Shown piece by piece: positions 17,136 to 25,561 of a DNA stretch of 64,000 nucleotides. Made by a program: the position numbers and the translations under genes. Position 1 is the stretch's first letter. The number at the start of each line of letters is the position of its first letter. Source of the stretch: Serpens sp035497915 (GTDB lineage Bacteria > Pseudomonadota > Gammaproteobacteria > Pseudomonadales > Pseudomonadaceae); the NCBI RefSeq assembly GCF_035497915.1, contig NZ_DATJCS010000025.1, positions 62,001 to 126,000 on the forward strand, given 5' to 3'. The notes under the pieces were generated by a model. That model searched no databases. It was not told the DNA's origin and saw nothing but the letters and a program-made list of their open reading frames with translations.

Positions 17136-17756
17136 ATGTCGCGTCCTTCCCGTCCCCCCGTTTCCCGCCGTGCCGCGCCGCGCCGGGTGGCCAAGGCGCC
17201 GCCGGCCGAGCCGCGACTGCTCCTGCTCAATAAGCCCTTCGACGTGCTCACCCAGTTCAACGACGAGCAGGGCCGCGCGACGCTCAAGGACTTCGTGCCG
17301 GTGCCCGGCGTCTACCCGGCCGGGCGACTGGATCGTGACAGCGAGGGTCTGCTGCTGCTGACCAACGACGGGCGCCTGCAAGCGCGTATCGCCGACCCGA
17401 AGCACAAGCTGGCCAAGACCTACTGGGTGCAGGTGGAAGGCGAACCGAATGAAGAACAGCTGCGGCGGCTGCGCGACGGCGTGGAGCTGAACGACGGCCC
17501 GACCCTGCCGGCCGAAGCCCGCCTGCTCGATGCGCCGACGCTGTGGGAGCGCAACCCGCCGGTGCGCTTTCGCAAGAGCGTGCCGACCGCCTGGCTGGAG
17601 CTGGTGATTCGCGAGGGCCGCAACCGTCAGGTGCGGCGCATGACCGCCGCCGTCGGCCTGCCCACCCTGCGCCTGGTGCGCGTGCGCATCGGCCCCTGGA
17701 GCCTGGGCGGTCTGCAGCCCGGCGAATGGCGCGAGCTGCCGGCGCGACTGGACTGA
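17136..17756 (+). CDS. rluE: 23S rRNA pseudouridine synthase RluE
   Basis: RluE makes pseudouridine at position 2457 (E. coli numbering) of 23S rRNA. The 206-residue protein of the RsuA/RluB/E/F family has LLLNKPFDVLTQF, the catalytic aspartate in PAGRLDRDSEGLLLLTNDG, and the family motif EGRNRQVRRMTAAVGLPTLR. It lacks an N-terminal S4 domain, as expected for RluE; instead there is a basic arginine-rich leader (MSRPSRPPVSRRAAPRRVAK). A TACACT -10-like hexamer precedes it at about 17095. The frame is open to 17046, but that start would run through the REP element. Confidence 0.93.
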   Translation: MSRPSRPPVSRRAAPRRVAKAPPAEPRLLLLNKPFDVLTQFNDEQGRATLKDFVPVPGVYPAGRLDRDSEGLLLLTNDGRLQARIADPKHKLAKTYWVQVEGEPNEEQLRRLRDGVELNDGPTLPAEARLLDAPTLWERNPPVRFRKSVPTAWLELVIREGRNRQVRRMTAAVGLPTLRLVRVRIGPWSLGGLQPGEWRELPARLD

Positions 17757-17833
17757 GCGTGTGCCCAGCGCATCGGCGCCCGGCGCTTCGGCGCTTGCGC
17801 TGATCCGCACCGGGGCGCCGTGGCGCGGGTGCC

Positions 17834-18046
17834 TCAGGATTCCAGCATCAGTTCCAGCACGTAGGTGATCAGCGGCTTGGCCAGGAAGGCCACCAGGCAC
17901 AGGCCCAGCCCGAGGAACAGGATGGCGGTGCCCAGGCGACCGGCCTTGGACTTCTTGGCCAGGTCCCAGATGATGAAGAACATGAACAGGATCAGTCCGC
18001 CTACCAGCACGTACATCATCAGTGCTTCGAACTGTTCGGTTTCCAT
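17834..18046 (-). CDS. DUF2788 small inner-membrane protein
   Basis: A 70-residue protein with two hydrophobic helices (MYVLVGGLILFMFFIIWDLA and TAILFLGLGLCLVAFLAKPL) joined by a basic KKSKAGRLG loop. It fits the gammaproteobacterial DUF2788 family; function unknown. It converges on rluE. The 77 bases between contain only a GC-rich inverted repeat around 17780-17805. Confidence 0.85.
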   Translation of the reverse strand: METEQFEALMMYVLVGGLILFMFFIIWDLAKKSKAGRLGTAILFLGLGLCLVAFLAKPLITYVLELMLES

Positions 18047-18098
18047 GGGGGCCTCGTGTCAGGGGAGCGATGGGCTGCGGAGTATACGCCGGTTGGTC

Positions 18099-18578
18099 TC
18101 AGCCCCGCAGGTGGTGCAACGGCAGCTCGGTGCTGGCGATCACCTGGTTGAGCACGAAGCTCGAGCGCACGCTGCTCACCCCCTCGATGCGCGTCAGGTT
18201 GCCGAGCAGGAAGGCCTGGTAGTGGTCCATGTCCTCGACCACCACCTTGAGCAGGATGTCCGCCTCCATGCCAGTGATCACGCAGCATTCCACCACTTCC
18301 GGGTGCTGGCGGATCTTCTCCTGGAAATGCTCGAAGCGCTCCGGGGTGTGGCGGTCCATGCCGATCAGCACGTAGGCGGTCAGCGTCAGGCCGAGCTTCT
18401 TGCGATCCAGCAGCGCCACCTGGCGCACGATGTAGCCCTCGTCCTCCAGTTGTTTGACCCGCCGCGAGCAGGGCGAGGGCGACAGGCCGATGCGTTCGGC
18501 CAGCTCCTGGTTGGAAATGCGCGCGTTGCGTTGCAGTTCGGCGAGGATGTTCAGGTCGTAGCGGTCGAGCGTGCTCAT
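18099..18578 (-). CDS. Lrp/AsnC-family transcriptional regulator
   Basis: A 159-residue Lrp-type regulator. The N-terminal helix-turn-helix reads LDRYDLNILAELQRNARISN followed by ELAERIGLSPSPCSRRVKQL, and the C-terminal RAM ligand-binding domain contains YVLIGMDRHT and EVVECCVITGMEADILLKVV, with the glycine-rich ligand loop. Proteins of this kind bind amino acids and act as octamers or dimers. The upstream region carries several TTGCGCA-type sites and a divergent candidate RNA gene, so the protein may regulate both itself and the divergent transcript. It is not adjacent to an evident amino-acid operon; its target is unknown. Confidence 0.9.
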   Translation of the reverse strand: MSTLDRYDLNILAELQRNARISNQELAERIGLSPSPCSRRVKQLEDEGYIVRQVALLDRKKLGLTLTAYVLIGMDRHTPERFEHFQEKIRQHPEVVECCVITGMEADILLKVVVEDMDHYQAFLLGNLTRIEGVSSVRSSFVLNQVIASTELPLHHLRG

Positions 18579-18601
18579 GGACGGGCCTTCCTGGGGAAAG
18601 A

Positions 18602-18668
18602 TTGCGCAGAATCATGCAGCTGATCTTCTTCGTTGCGCAAGCGGCCGTTGGTCGCGCAATTTTCGCAA
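18602..18668. promoter_or_regulatory. Candidate Lrp-type operator cluster
   Basis: Just upstream of the Lrp-type gene are repeated motifs: TTGCGCA at 18602-18608, the palindrome TTGCGCAA at 18633-18640, and GCGCAATTTTCGCAA at about 18654-18668. On the minus strand TTGCGC, an 18-base spacer and CATGAT make a plausible promoter for the regulator, so the sites overlap it. Phased repeats beside an Lrp-family gene are typical of autoregulation. Confidence 0.5.
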
Positions 18669-18696
18669 TCCTGCGTCGCGCCCGGCGGCGTACACT

Positions 18697-18889
18697 GGCT
18701 CCAACTTCGAAGGCCCGGAACCTCCAGCGGTCGCCTCCAATCAGAGGCACCGTCGCCGGCGACTTACCACGTCGCACGGCACCCGGGTCCGCCCGCCCAA
18801 CCAGGCTGGCGACAGGCAACGGCGATACCCACGCCGGGAGCGGAGCGATGAAGAATTGACTGGGGAAGCCGACTGGCTTCCCCTTTTTT
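18697..18889 (+). ncRNA. Candidate small RNA divergent from the Lrp-type gene
   Basis: The plus strand between the regulator and fieF has no convincing protein, yet ends in a perfect intrinsic terminator at 18862-18889. A TACACT -10-like hexamer at 18691-18696 would start a transcript of about 180-190 nt. The body contains the palindrome GTCGCCGGCGAC (18752-18763) and several short stems. A purine-rich GGGAGCGGAGCG precedes ATG AAG AAT TGA, a three-codon mini-ORF right before the terminator. The -35 is not obvious. An 85-residue reading frame (18602-18859) crosses the region but looks random (arginine-rich, no family). I did not recognise a known Rfam class. Confidence 0.45.
18862..18889 (+). 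terminator. Strong Rho-independent terminator
   Basis: GGGGAAGCC, a GACT loop and GGCTTCCCC form a perfect 9-bp stem followed directly by six T. It points on the plus strand where no protein gene ends, which is the main evidence for the RNA gene before it. Confidence 0.88.
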
Positions 18890-18917
18890 ATGGGCTATCG
18901 ACAGGGTCGGGATCGCA

Positions 18918-18948
18918 CCCTGTAGGGCCGGCTTTACGCCGGCCAGCG
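18918..18948. repeat. Single REP-like unit, GCCGGCTTTACGCCGGC type
   Basis: CCCTGTAGGGCCGGCTTTAC continues into GCCGGCCAGCG, one unit of the third REP variant in this window. It sits between the candidate RNA terminator and the end of the fieF gene; the remaining bases to 19025 show nothing else. Confidence 0.8.
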
Positions 18949-19025
18949 GAGCCGAATTTCCTAGCTGGACTCAGTCCACTCTCGAAGTCCGGCCCCAGAA
19001 GGTTGTGCCAGGCGCGCGCTGGGGC

Positions 19026-19919
19026 TCAGGCCTGCTGGGGAGCGGGCACCAGGCACGGATCGGCATGCACCAGCACATCGCTCTGCGGGTATTCGGCGCG
19101 GATCGCCTCGCTCACCGCCTCGCAGCGCGCATGGGCCTCCTCCAGCGTCAGCTCGGCGGGCAGCTCCACGTGCATCTGCACGAACCACAGGGTGCCGGAG
19201 CGTCGGCTGCGCAGATCATGGGCGCCGAGCACGTCGGGTACGCCGCAGGCCAGTGCGTGCATGCGCTCGGTATGTTCCGGCGCCAGTTCCTCATCCATCA
19301 GCACCGCCGCCGCCTCGCGCACGATGCCCAGCGCGCTCCACAGGATGATGCCGGCAATGCCGATGCCGAAGGCCGCGTCCAGCCAGAGCAGGCCGGAGCC
19401 GGCCAGCAACAGCGCGACCAGGATGCTGGCGTTGAGCAGCAGGTCGGAGCGGTAATGCAGCGAGTCGGCATGGATCGCCGTGGAGCCGGTGGTGCGCACC
19501 ACATGGCGCTGGAACAGCAGCAGCACGGCGGTGAGCACAATCGACAACAGCATCACCGCAATACCGGCGCCCGTGTCGCCCAGCGGTTGTGGGTCGAGCA
19601 GGCGCTGCACACCATGAATCGCCACCAGCACCGCGCTCACGCCGATGAACAGCGCCTGGCCGAGGCCGGCCAGGGCTTCCGCCTTGCCGTGGCCGTAACG
19701 GTGGTCGTCATCGGCCGGACGCAGCGAGTAGTGCACGGCGATCAGGTTGAGCAGCGAGGCGGCGCCGTCCAGCAGGGAGTCGGTGAGCCCCGCCAGCAGG
19801 CTCACCGAACCGCTCAGCCACCAGGCCAGCGCCTTGGTCAGTGCCAGGGTGAGGGCGGTGGCCAGCGCGGCGCCGGTGGCCAGGCGCAGCAGGCGGGCGT
19901 GATGGGCGGGTACCGGCAT
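19026..19919 (-). CDS. Cation diffusion facilitator, FieF-type
   Basis: A 297-residue inner-membrane metal/proton antiporter of the CDF family that exports Fe2+, Zn2+ or related ions. Six membrane spans are expected; the FieF-type transport site is visible as DSLLDGAASLLN in helix 2 and HADSLHYRSDLLLN in helix 5, matching the Asp/Asp/His/Asp ligands of E. coli FieF. The cytoplasmic C-terminal domain has GVPDVLGAHDLRSRRSG and FVQMHVELP. Length is normal. It is 24 bases from the lipoprotein gene upstream on the same strand. Confidence 0.9.
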   Translation of the reverse strand: MPVPAHHARLLRLATGAALATALTLALTKALAWWLSGSVSLLAGLTDSLLDGAASLLNLIAVHYSLRPADDDHRYGHGKAEALAGLGQALFIGVSAVLVAIHGVQRLLDPQPLGDTGAGIAVMLLSIVLTAVLLLFQRHVVRTTGSTAIHADSLHYRSDLLLNASILVALLLAGSGLLWLDAAFGIGIAGIILWSALGIVREAAAVLMDEELAPEHTERMHALACGVPDVLGAHDLRSRRSGTLWFVQMHVELPAELTLEEAHARCEAVSEAIRAEYPQSDVLVHADPCLVPAPQQA

Positions 19920-19943
19920 GCGGCGGGGCTCCTTGCATAAGGG

Positions 19944-20363
19944 TCAGGCGGAAGGGCGCAGGCCGAGGGCGGAAAGATGCGCCTCGCTGCCGCGCTGTTC
20001 GATCAGTTGCGGATGGTCGAGGGGCAGGTCCTGACCGCTGGCCTCGCGGATGATGCCACGCAGGCGCTGGCGATTCACCTGACCCCGGTCATCCACCGCC
20101 TCGCGCAACCGTTCCGGGGCCACCGAATACGTCTCGCCGCCGGGCAGGTAGATGGCCCCGGTGGCGAAGTCGATGCCCAGGGCGATCAGTCCCGGAACGA
20201 TGTACAGCAGCAACCCGACAGCATCCAGGGCGAACACCACCGGGTCGAGCTTGCCGTCGATCTGGCCCCGCCGTTCCGGATAGAACAGCGTGCCGCAGGC
20301 GGCCAGCTGGGTGAGCAGGGCGCCGCCGAGGGCGATGCAGAGCAGGCGGGACGGGATGCGCAT
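19944..20363 (-). CDS. Small membrane-linked lipoprotein (polyprotein-like YceK type uncertain)
   Basis: A 139-residue lipoprotein with signal MRIPSRLLCIALGGALLTQL and lipobox LAAC, so it is acylated at the first mature cysteine. The mature part GTLFYPERRGQIDGKLDPVV resembles short YceK-like lipoproteins, then a hydrophobic segment VGLLLYIVPGLIALGIDFAT and a soluble C-terminus. AAGGAGA precedes the ATG at 20363. The residue after Cys is Gly, which would favour outer-membrane sorting. It is probably co-transcribed with the fieF-type gene. Function unknown. Confidence 0.78.
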   Translation of the reverse strand: MRIPSRLLCIALGGALLTQLAACGTLFYPERRGQIDGKLDPVVFALDAVGLLLYIVPGLIALGIDFATGAIYLPGGETYSVAPERLREAVDDRGQVNRQRLRGIIREASGQDLPLDHPQLIEQRGSEAHLSALGLRPSA

Positions 20364-20486
20364 GGCGGTTCTCCTTGCGGGTGGGTGTGCCGCAGTAGAC
20401 CGGCAGAAGGCGCAGTTGTCCGCGAAGCCCCGCGCACAATCCCTAGGGCAGTCGGTGCTTTTCTGGCCGCCGGAGGTTGCCGGGAT

Positions 20487-20574
20487 TGTGGGAGCGGACT
20501 TGTCCGCGAGCTTTTCGGCGGCCGGCCAGGCTGCAGGCCGAAACCAGAAGCTCGCGAATGAATTCGCTCCCACA
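20487..20574. repeat. REP-type inverted pair
   Basis: TGTGGGAGCGGACTTGTCCG pairs with an inverted AGCTCGCGAATGAATTCGCT unit, the same two variants as at 1357. It fills the divergent gap between the lipoprotein gene and hrpB. Confidence 0.85.
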
Positions 20575-20647
20575 GTCCGGGCACTGCGTCGCCACCGAGA
20601 AGCGCCCGTATACTGGCGCCCCTTCGCGTTGCCCCGGAAAACACCCC

Positions 20648-23158
20648 ATGCAATCCCTGCCCATCGACGCCGTATTGCCCGCGCTGCGCGCCGCGTTGTC
20701 CAGCCGCGACGAGGCGGTGCTGGAAGCGCCGCCCGGCGCCGGCAAGACCACCCGCGTGCCGCTGGCGCTGCTCGACGAGCCCTGGCTGGCCGGGCAGAGC
20801 ATCCTCATGCTGGAGCCGCGCCGGCTGGCCGCCCGCGCCGCCGCCGAACGGCTGGCCAGCGAACGGGGCGAGGCGGTCGGCGAAACCGTCGGCTACCGCA
20901 TCCGCCTGGACAGCAAGGTCGGTCCGCGCACGCGCATCGAGGTGGTCACCGAGGGCATCCTCACCCGGCGCCTGCAGAGCGATCCGGCGCTGGAGGGCGT
21001 CGGCCTGGTGATCTTCGACGAATTCCACGAGCGCAGCCTGGACGCCGACCTGGCCCTGGCGCTGTGCCTGAACGGCCGCGCGTTACTGCGCGACACGCCG
21101 CTCAAGCTGCTGGTGATGTCCGCCACCCTGGAAGGCGAGCGCCTGAGCGCGCTGCTCGACGACGCCCCGGTGGTGCGCAGCGAAGGGCGCATGTTCCCGG
21201 TGGACGTGCGCTGGGGCCGGCCCAGCCAGCCCGGCGAGTTCATCGAGCCGCGCGTGGTGTCGACCGTGTTGCAGGCGCTGGACGAGGAAGCCGGCAGCCT
21301 GCTGGTGTTCCTGCCCGGCCAGGCGGAGATCCGTCGCGTACACGAACAGCTGGCCGAGCAGCTGGGGCGGTGCGACGACATCCTGCTCTGCCCGCTGCAC
21401 GGCGAACTGGACCTGTCCGCCCAGCGCGCGGCCATCGAGCCGGCGCCGGCCGGCACGCGCAAGGTGGTGCTGGCCACCAACATCGCCGAGACCAGCCTGA
21501 CCATCGATGGCGTGCGCGTGGTGATCGACGCCGGCCTGGCGCGGGTGCCGCGTTTCGACCCCGGCAGCGGCATGACGCGCCTGGCCACCCAGCGTATCTC
21601 GCGGGCCAGCGCCACCCAGCGCGCCGGCCGCGCCGGACGCCTGGAGCCGGGCGTGTGCTACCGGTTGTGGAGCGAGACTCAGCACGACCAGCTCAACGCC
21701 TACGACAGCGCGGAGATCGTCCAGGCCGACCTGTCCGGCCTGGCCCTGCAACTGGCGCGCTGGGGCGTGACGCCGGATGAGCTGGGCTGGCTGGATGCGC
21801 CGCCGTCCGCCGCCTACGCCCAGGCGGGCGAGCTGCTGCGTCGTCTCGGCGCGCTGGACGCGCGCGGCGTGCTGACGCCCCACGGCCAGGCGATGGCCGA
21901 GTTGCCCGCGCATCCACGCATCGCCCACCTGCTGCTCAAGGGGCAGGCGCTGGGGCTGACCGCGCTGGCCTGCGAGCTGGCGGCGCTGCTCGGTGAGCGC
22001 GACATCCTGCGCGGCGCCGGCGCCGACCTGCACAGCCGCCTGGCGCTGCTCTCCGGCGAGGCGCGCGGCGGGTCGCGCGGCGCGTTGCAGCGCATCCGTC
22101 AGCTGGCGCGCCAGTACCGCCAGCAGCTACGCGGCGCGGCCAGCGAGGCGGTGGCCGATCCCGAGCATCCGCGCTGGCTCGGCGCGCTGCTGGCCTTCGC
22201 CTACCCGGACCGCGTCGCCCGCCAGCGTCGCGCCGAAGGCGGCGATTACCGGCTGGCCAACGGTCGCGCCGCGCAGTTCGGCGAGCCGGACGCGCTGATG
22301 AAGCACGAATGGCTGGTGATCGCCGACCTGGGCAGCCGCCAGGGCCAGCGCGAGGAGCGCATCTACCTGGCCGCCGATCTGGATCCGGCGCTGTTCGATT
22401 CGGTGCTTGCCGAACAGGTCGGCGTTCAGGAGGTGCTGGACTGGGACGAGCGCGAAGGCGTGCTGCGCGCCGAACGCCAGCGCCGGGTCGGCGAGCTGGT
22501 GCTGAGTCGCGAGCCGCTGGCCGCGCTGGACGAGACGGTGCGCAGCCGCGCGCTGGTGGAGCTGGTGCGCCGCAAGGGCCTGGAGCTGCTGCCCTGGACC
22601 CCGGAGCTGCGCCAGTGGCAGGCGCGCGTGCTGTTGCTGCGCGGCCTGGACCTGGCGCAGGGCGGCGCCAGCGACTGGCCGGAGGTGTCCGACGCGGCGC
22701 TGCTGGCCAGCCTGGAGGAGTGGCTGGCGCCGTACCTGGGCAAGGTCAGCCGCCTCAGCCATTTCGCCAATCTGGATCTGTCGTCGATCCTGCACAACCG
22801 GCTGCCCTGGCCGCTGCCGCAGCGCCTCGACGAGCTGGCGCCGAAGAGCCTGACCGTGCCGTCCGGCTCGCAGATCCGCATCGATTACAGCGAGTCGCCG
22901 CCGGTGCTGGCGGTGCGCCTGCAGGAGCTGTTCGGCCTGGCCGCCACGCCGCGCATCGCCGGCGGCCGGCTGGGCCTCAAGCTGCACCTGCTGTCGCCGG
23001 CGCACCGCCCGGTGCAGGTGACCCAGGACTTGGCCAGCTTCTGGGCCAATACCTACGCCGAGGTAAAGAAGGACCTCAAGGGCCGCTATCCCAAGCACTA
23101 CTGGCCGGACGACCCGCTGGTCGCCGAGCCGACCGCCCGCGCCAAGCCACGGCGCTAG
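20648..23158 (+). CDS. hrpB: ATP-dependent RNA helicase HrpB
   Basis: HrpB is a DEAH/RHA-type RNA helicase of 836 residues. It starts MQSLPIDAVLPALRAALSSR and carries Walker A APPGAGKTTRVP, motif II FDEFHERSLDADL (DEFH, normal for HrpB), motif III VMSATLEG, motif V NIAETSLTIDGV and motif VI QRISRASATQRAGRAGR. A C-terminal HrpB-specific domain ends in FWANTYAEVKKDLKGRYPKH then YWPDDP. The ATG at 20648 is chosen because the longer frame to 20477 would cross the REP element. Its physiological RNA substrate in pseudomonads is unclear. Confidence 0.95.
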   Translation: MQSLPIDAVLPALRAALSSRDEAVLEAPPGAGKTTRVPLALLDEPWLAGQSILMLEPRRLAARAAAERLASERGEAVGETVGYRIRLDSKVGPRTRIEVVTEGILTRRLQSDPALEGVGLVIFDEFHERSLDADLALALCLNGRALLRDTPLKLLVMSATLEGERLSALLDDAPVVRSEGRMFPVDVRWGRPSQPGEFIEPRVVSTVLQALDEEAGSLLVFLPGQAEIRRVHEQLAEQLGRCDDILLCPLHGELDLSAQRAAIEPAPAGTRKVVLATNIAETSLTIDGVRVVIDAGLARVPRFDPGSGMTRLATQRISRASATQRAGRAGRLEPGVCYRLWSETQHDQLNAYDSAEIVQADLSGLALQLARWGVTPDELGWLDAPPSAAYAQAGELLRRLGALDARGVLTPHGQAMAELPAHPRIAHLLLKGQALGLTALACELAALLGERDILRGAGADLHSRLALLSGEARGGSRGALQRIRQLARQYRQQLRGAASEAVADPEHPRWLGALLAFAYPDRVARQRRAEGGDYRLANGRAAQFGEPDALMKHEWLVIADLGSRQGQREERIYLAADLDPALFDSVLAEQVGVQEVLDWDEREGVLRAERQRRVGELVLSREPLAALDETVRSRALVELVRRKGLELLPWTPELRQWQARVLLLRGLDLAQGGASDWPEVSDAALLASLEEWLAPYLGKVSRLSHFANLDLSSILHNRLPWPLPQRLDELAPKSLTVPSGSQIRIDYSESPPVLAVRLQELFGLAATPRIAGGRLGLKLHLLSPAHRPVQVTQDLASFWANTYAEVKKDLKGRYPKHYWPDDPLVAEPTARAKPRR

Positions 23159-23190
23159 GCCTCCTACCCAAGCGGCGTGCGACCTCCGAA

Positions 23191-23287
23191 CCCTGTAGGG
23201 CCGGCTTTACGCCGGCCAGCGGTGTGTCGGTTCCCGTCTCGGGCTTCGTTCCCACCCCCGTCGGCCGGCATAAAGCCGGCCCCACAA
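23191..23287. repeat. REP-like inverted pair, GCCGGCTTTACGCCGGC type
   Basis: CCCTGTAGGGCCGGCTTTAC and the inverted GCCGGCATAAAGCCGGCCCC lie about 45 bases apart after hrpB, likely forming its 3' end structure. Confidence 0.85.
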
Positions 23288-23364
23288 GGGGGGCAGCCCG
23301 GCCGACCGCGCTGTTGCCTCCCTTGTCTATGCTGCTGGCAAGCCAACAGCAGAGGTGGCGTGCC

Positions 23365-24186
23365 ATGTACCGCAAGGTCTTCGCCAGCAAGGTATTCGAG
23401 CGCAAGGTGGTGCTGGTCACCGGCGGCTGTTCGGGCATCGGCCGGGCGCTGGTGCTGCGTTTCGCCCAGGCCGGGGCGCGGCCGGTGATCCTCGACCTGC
23501 ATCGCGAGGAGCTGGACAGCCTGGTGCTGCACCTGCGCGAACACCTGAACAGCGACGCCGTCGGCCGGGTCTGCGACGTGTCCGATCCGCAGGCCGTGGA
23601 CCGCGTGATACAGGAAGTGATCGAGCAGTGCGGCGGCATCGACCTGCTCATCAACAACGCCGGCATCTCTCGGCGCAGTCGCTTCGTCGATACCCCGCGC
23701 GCGGTGTTCGAGCGGATCATGGCGGTCAACTACTTCGGCGCGCTGTACTGCACCCAGGCAGCGCTGCCCAGCCTGCTGGCGCGCCGGGGGCAGATCATCG
23801 TGCTCAGCTCGCTGTCCGGCTTCGTGCCGCTGCACCTGCGCAGCGCCTACAACGCCAGCAAGCACGCGCTGCACGGGCTGTTCGACACCCTGCGCCAGGA
23901 AGTGCGCGAGGCCGGCGTCAATGTGCTGCTGGTGTGCCCCGGCTTCACCGCCACCGACATGCATCGCAACGCCCTGGCCGGTGACGGCTCGGTGAACGCT
24001 CCGGCGCTCCTGGCGGTGGGCCGGGTGGCGTCGGCGCAGGACGTGGCCGAGGCGATCTTCCAGGGCGCGTTGCGTCGGCGCACGCAGCTGGTGATTTCCA
24101 ATGTCGGCTGGCGCGGCCAGTTGTTGTCGCGCTGGTTTCCGCGCCTGTTCCAGCGCCTGGTGCTGTCGCGCACGGCGGGCAGCTGA
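23365..24186 (+). CDS. Short-chain dehydrogenase/reductase
   Basis: A 273-residue classical SDR oxidoreductase. The Rossmann motif is VLVTGGCSGIGRAL (TGxxxGIG), followed by CDVSDPQAVDRV, NNAGISRR, the catalytic serine in VLSSLSGFVPL and the YNASK tetrad residues in SAYNASKHALHGL. The C-terminal 40 residues are hydrophobic and basic (LLSRWFPRLFQRLVLSR), typical of SDRs that dock on membranes. GAGGTG precedes the ATG at 23365; an ATG at 23329 is possible but lacks a ribosome site. Substrate unknown; resembles the lipid-acting SDRs of the DltE type. Confidence 0.9.
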   Translation: MYRKVFASKVFERKVVLVTGGCSGIGRALVLRFAQAGARPVILDLHREELDSLVLHLREHLNSDAVGRVCDVSDPQAVDRVIQEVIEQCGGIDLLINNAGISRRSRFVDTPRAVFERIMAVNYFGALYCTQAALPSLLARRGQIIVLSSLSGFVPLHLRSAYNASKHALHGLFDTLRQEVREAGVNVLLVCPGFTATDMHRNALAGDGSVNAPALLAVGRVASAQDVAEAIFQGALRRRTQLVISNVGWRGQLLSRWFPRLFQRLVLSRTAGS

Positions 24187-24192
24187 AGCGGC

Positions 24193-24855
24193 TCAGGGCG
24201 TGTCGGTGATCGGCCCGCTGACGGTGAGCATGAAGCCGCGATACAGCGCCACGACGACGAACAGCTGGGCGAAGCCGATCAGGCTTTCCAGTAGCACCTG
24301 CGGCAGCAGGGCACCTTCGGCCAGCAGGCCGGACACGGAGGCTTCCAGTCCCCATAGCGGCAGCATCACCGCCATCATCACCACGAAGAGGCGCCAGAAC
24401 TGGCCGCGGGTCAGCGCCATGCTGTCGCCGAGCGCCGCCAGCGGCGTGAAGCCCTGCAGCACCACCAGGAAATCGGCGAAGGCCAGGCGCACCATCAGCC
24501 ACAGGCCGGGCAGGATGAACAGCGAGGCGCCCAGCAGGATCAGCAGGCTGCTCAGCGCGGTGAGCAGCGCCAGCGACGGCCACAGGCGCAACGCCATGGC
24601 CAGCAGCGCCGCCGTGCCGGGTGTCAGGCCACGGCTGCGGGTGTCCAGGTAGAGAATCAGCGCGGCGCCGTAAATGGGGTAGAACAGCAGCCCGGCGAGC
24701 AGATCGGCCGAGCCCTGCCAGTCGCCCAGATGGGGCCCCAGCAGGTTGGCGGCCAGGCTTTCCAGCAGCAGCAGGGGCAGGCACAGCAGTGCGAGATGCG
24801 CGGCGTGGCGATGGAAGAAATACCAGGCGTCGCGCAGGAGGGTCAGCGCAGTCAT
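24193..24855 (-). CDS. Multi-span inner-membrane protein, YciC-like
   Basis: A 220-residue hydrophobic protein with about five or six predicted membrane spans (for example LALLCLPLLLLESLAANLLG, LALLTALSSLLILLGASLFI). The segment SLFILPGLWLMVRLAFADFL with a downstream ALGDSMALTRGQFWRLF is the pattern of the YciC/UPF0259-type membrane proteins. It is convergent with the SDR gene (6 bases apart). Function unknown. Confidence 0.8.
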   Translation of the reverse strand: MTALTLLRDAWYFFHRHAAHLALLCLPLLLLESLAANLLGPHLGDWQGSADLLAGLLFYPIYGAALILYLDTRSRGLTPGTAALLAMALRLWPSLALLTALSSLLILLGASLFILPGLWLMVRLAFADFLVVLQGFTPLAALGDSMALTRGQFWRLFVVMMAVMLPLWGLEASVSGLLAEGALLPQVLLESLIGFAQLFVVVALYRGFMLTVSGPITDTP

Positions 24856-24924
24856 CGGTCCGTACCGCAAACAACGGGGGCGACACTGTAGCTCACGCGG
24901 GTTCCGGCACAAAATCCCGCGGAG

Positions 24925-25021
24925 CATAGGGTGGTTGGCGCTTTTTCCGGCCGCCGATTGGGGACACAACCGTGGTTCCGGTGTAACGGCGGCCAAGAAA
25001 TAGGTTGTCCGCCCTACAGGG
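24925..25021. repeat. Long palindromic intergenic repeat (CAGGGTGG family)
   Basis: About 97 bases starting CATAGGGTGGTTGGCGC and ending GGTTGTCCGCCCTACAG, with inner GGCCGCCGATT and AACGGCGGCCAAG arms. The ends are complementary to each other and the two halves have internal stems. Related copies are at 27051, 40079 and 62230. It precedes the NYN gene. Confidence 0.7.
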
Positions 25022-25053
25022 CGCATAATCGCCGCATCAATCGGGAGATGCCT

Positions 25054-25524
25054 GTGAAGAAACTTGCCGTATTCGTCGATGTGCAGAACCTGTATTACAC
25101 GGTGCGCCAGGCCTATGGCCGGCACTTCGATTACGGCGTGTTCCTGCGCCAGCTGCAGGCGCACGGCGAAGTGGTCGAGGCCTATGCCTATGCCATCGAA
25201 CGCGGCGACGCCAAGCAGCAGCAGTTCCAGCAGATCCTGCGCAATCTGGGCTTCACCGTGAAGCTCAAACCATTCATCCAGCGCAGCGACGGTTCGGCCA
25301 AGGGCGACTGGGACGTGGGCATCACCATCGATGTGCTGGACGCCGCCAGCCGCGTGGACGAGGTGGTGCTGGCCTCCGGCGACGGCGATTTCGACCTGCT
25401 GCTCGACCGCCTGCGCGCCCTCGGCGTGGACAGCTGCGTGTACGGCGTGCCGGCGCTCACCGCGCAGTCGCTGATCCGTGCCGCCGGCCGTTTCGTGCCA
25501 GTGGAAGGCGAGCTGTTGCTGTAG
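25054..25524 (+). CDS. NYN-domain protein, LabA/DUF88 family
   Basis: A 156-residue PIN-like NYN-domain protein, a putative Mg-dependent ribonuclease. The acid pattern of the family is visible: VFVDVQNLYYT near the start, KGDWDVGITIDVLDAA in the middle and VLASGDGDFDLLLDRLRA. The GTG at 25054 is preferred because GGGAG (25043-25047) is well spaced; an ATG at 25048 overlaps that site. It lies 37 bases before the helicase gene on the same strand, so the two RNA-related genes may form an operon. Confidence 0.88.
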   Translation: MKKLAVFVDVQNLYYTVRQAYGRHFDYGVFLRQLQAHGEVVEAYAYAIERGDAKQQQFQQILRNLGFTVKLKPFIQRSDGSAKGDWDVGITIDVLDAASRVDEVVLASGDGDFDLLLDRLRALGVDSCVYGVPALTAQSLIRAAGRFVPVEGELLL

Positions 25525-25561
25525 AATCCGCGCGCCTTTTCCACCGCGCCACGAGCCCGTC

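Noticed and set aside
18602..18859. 85-codon plus-strand frame in the candidate RNA region
   Set aside because: Arginine-rich random-looking sequence, no ribosome site; the region is better explained as an RNA gene with terminator.
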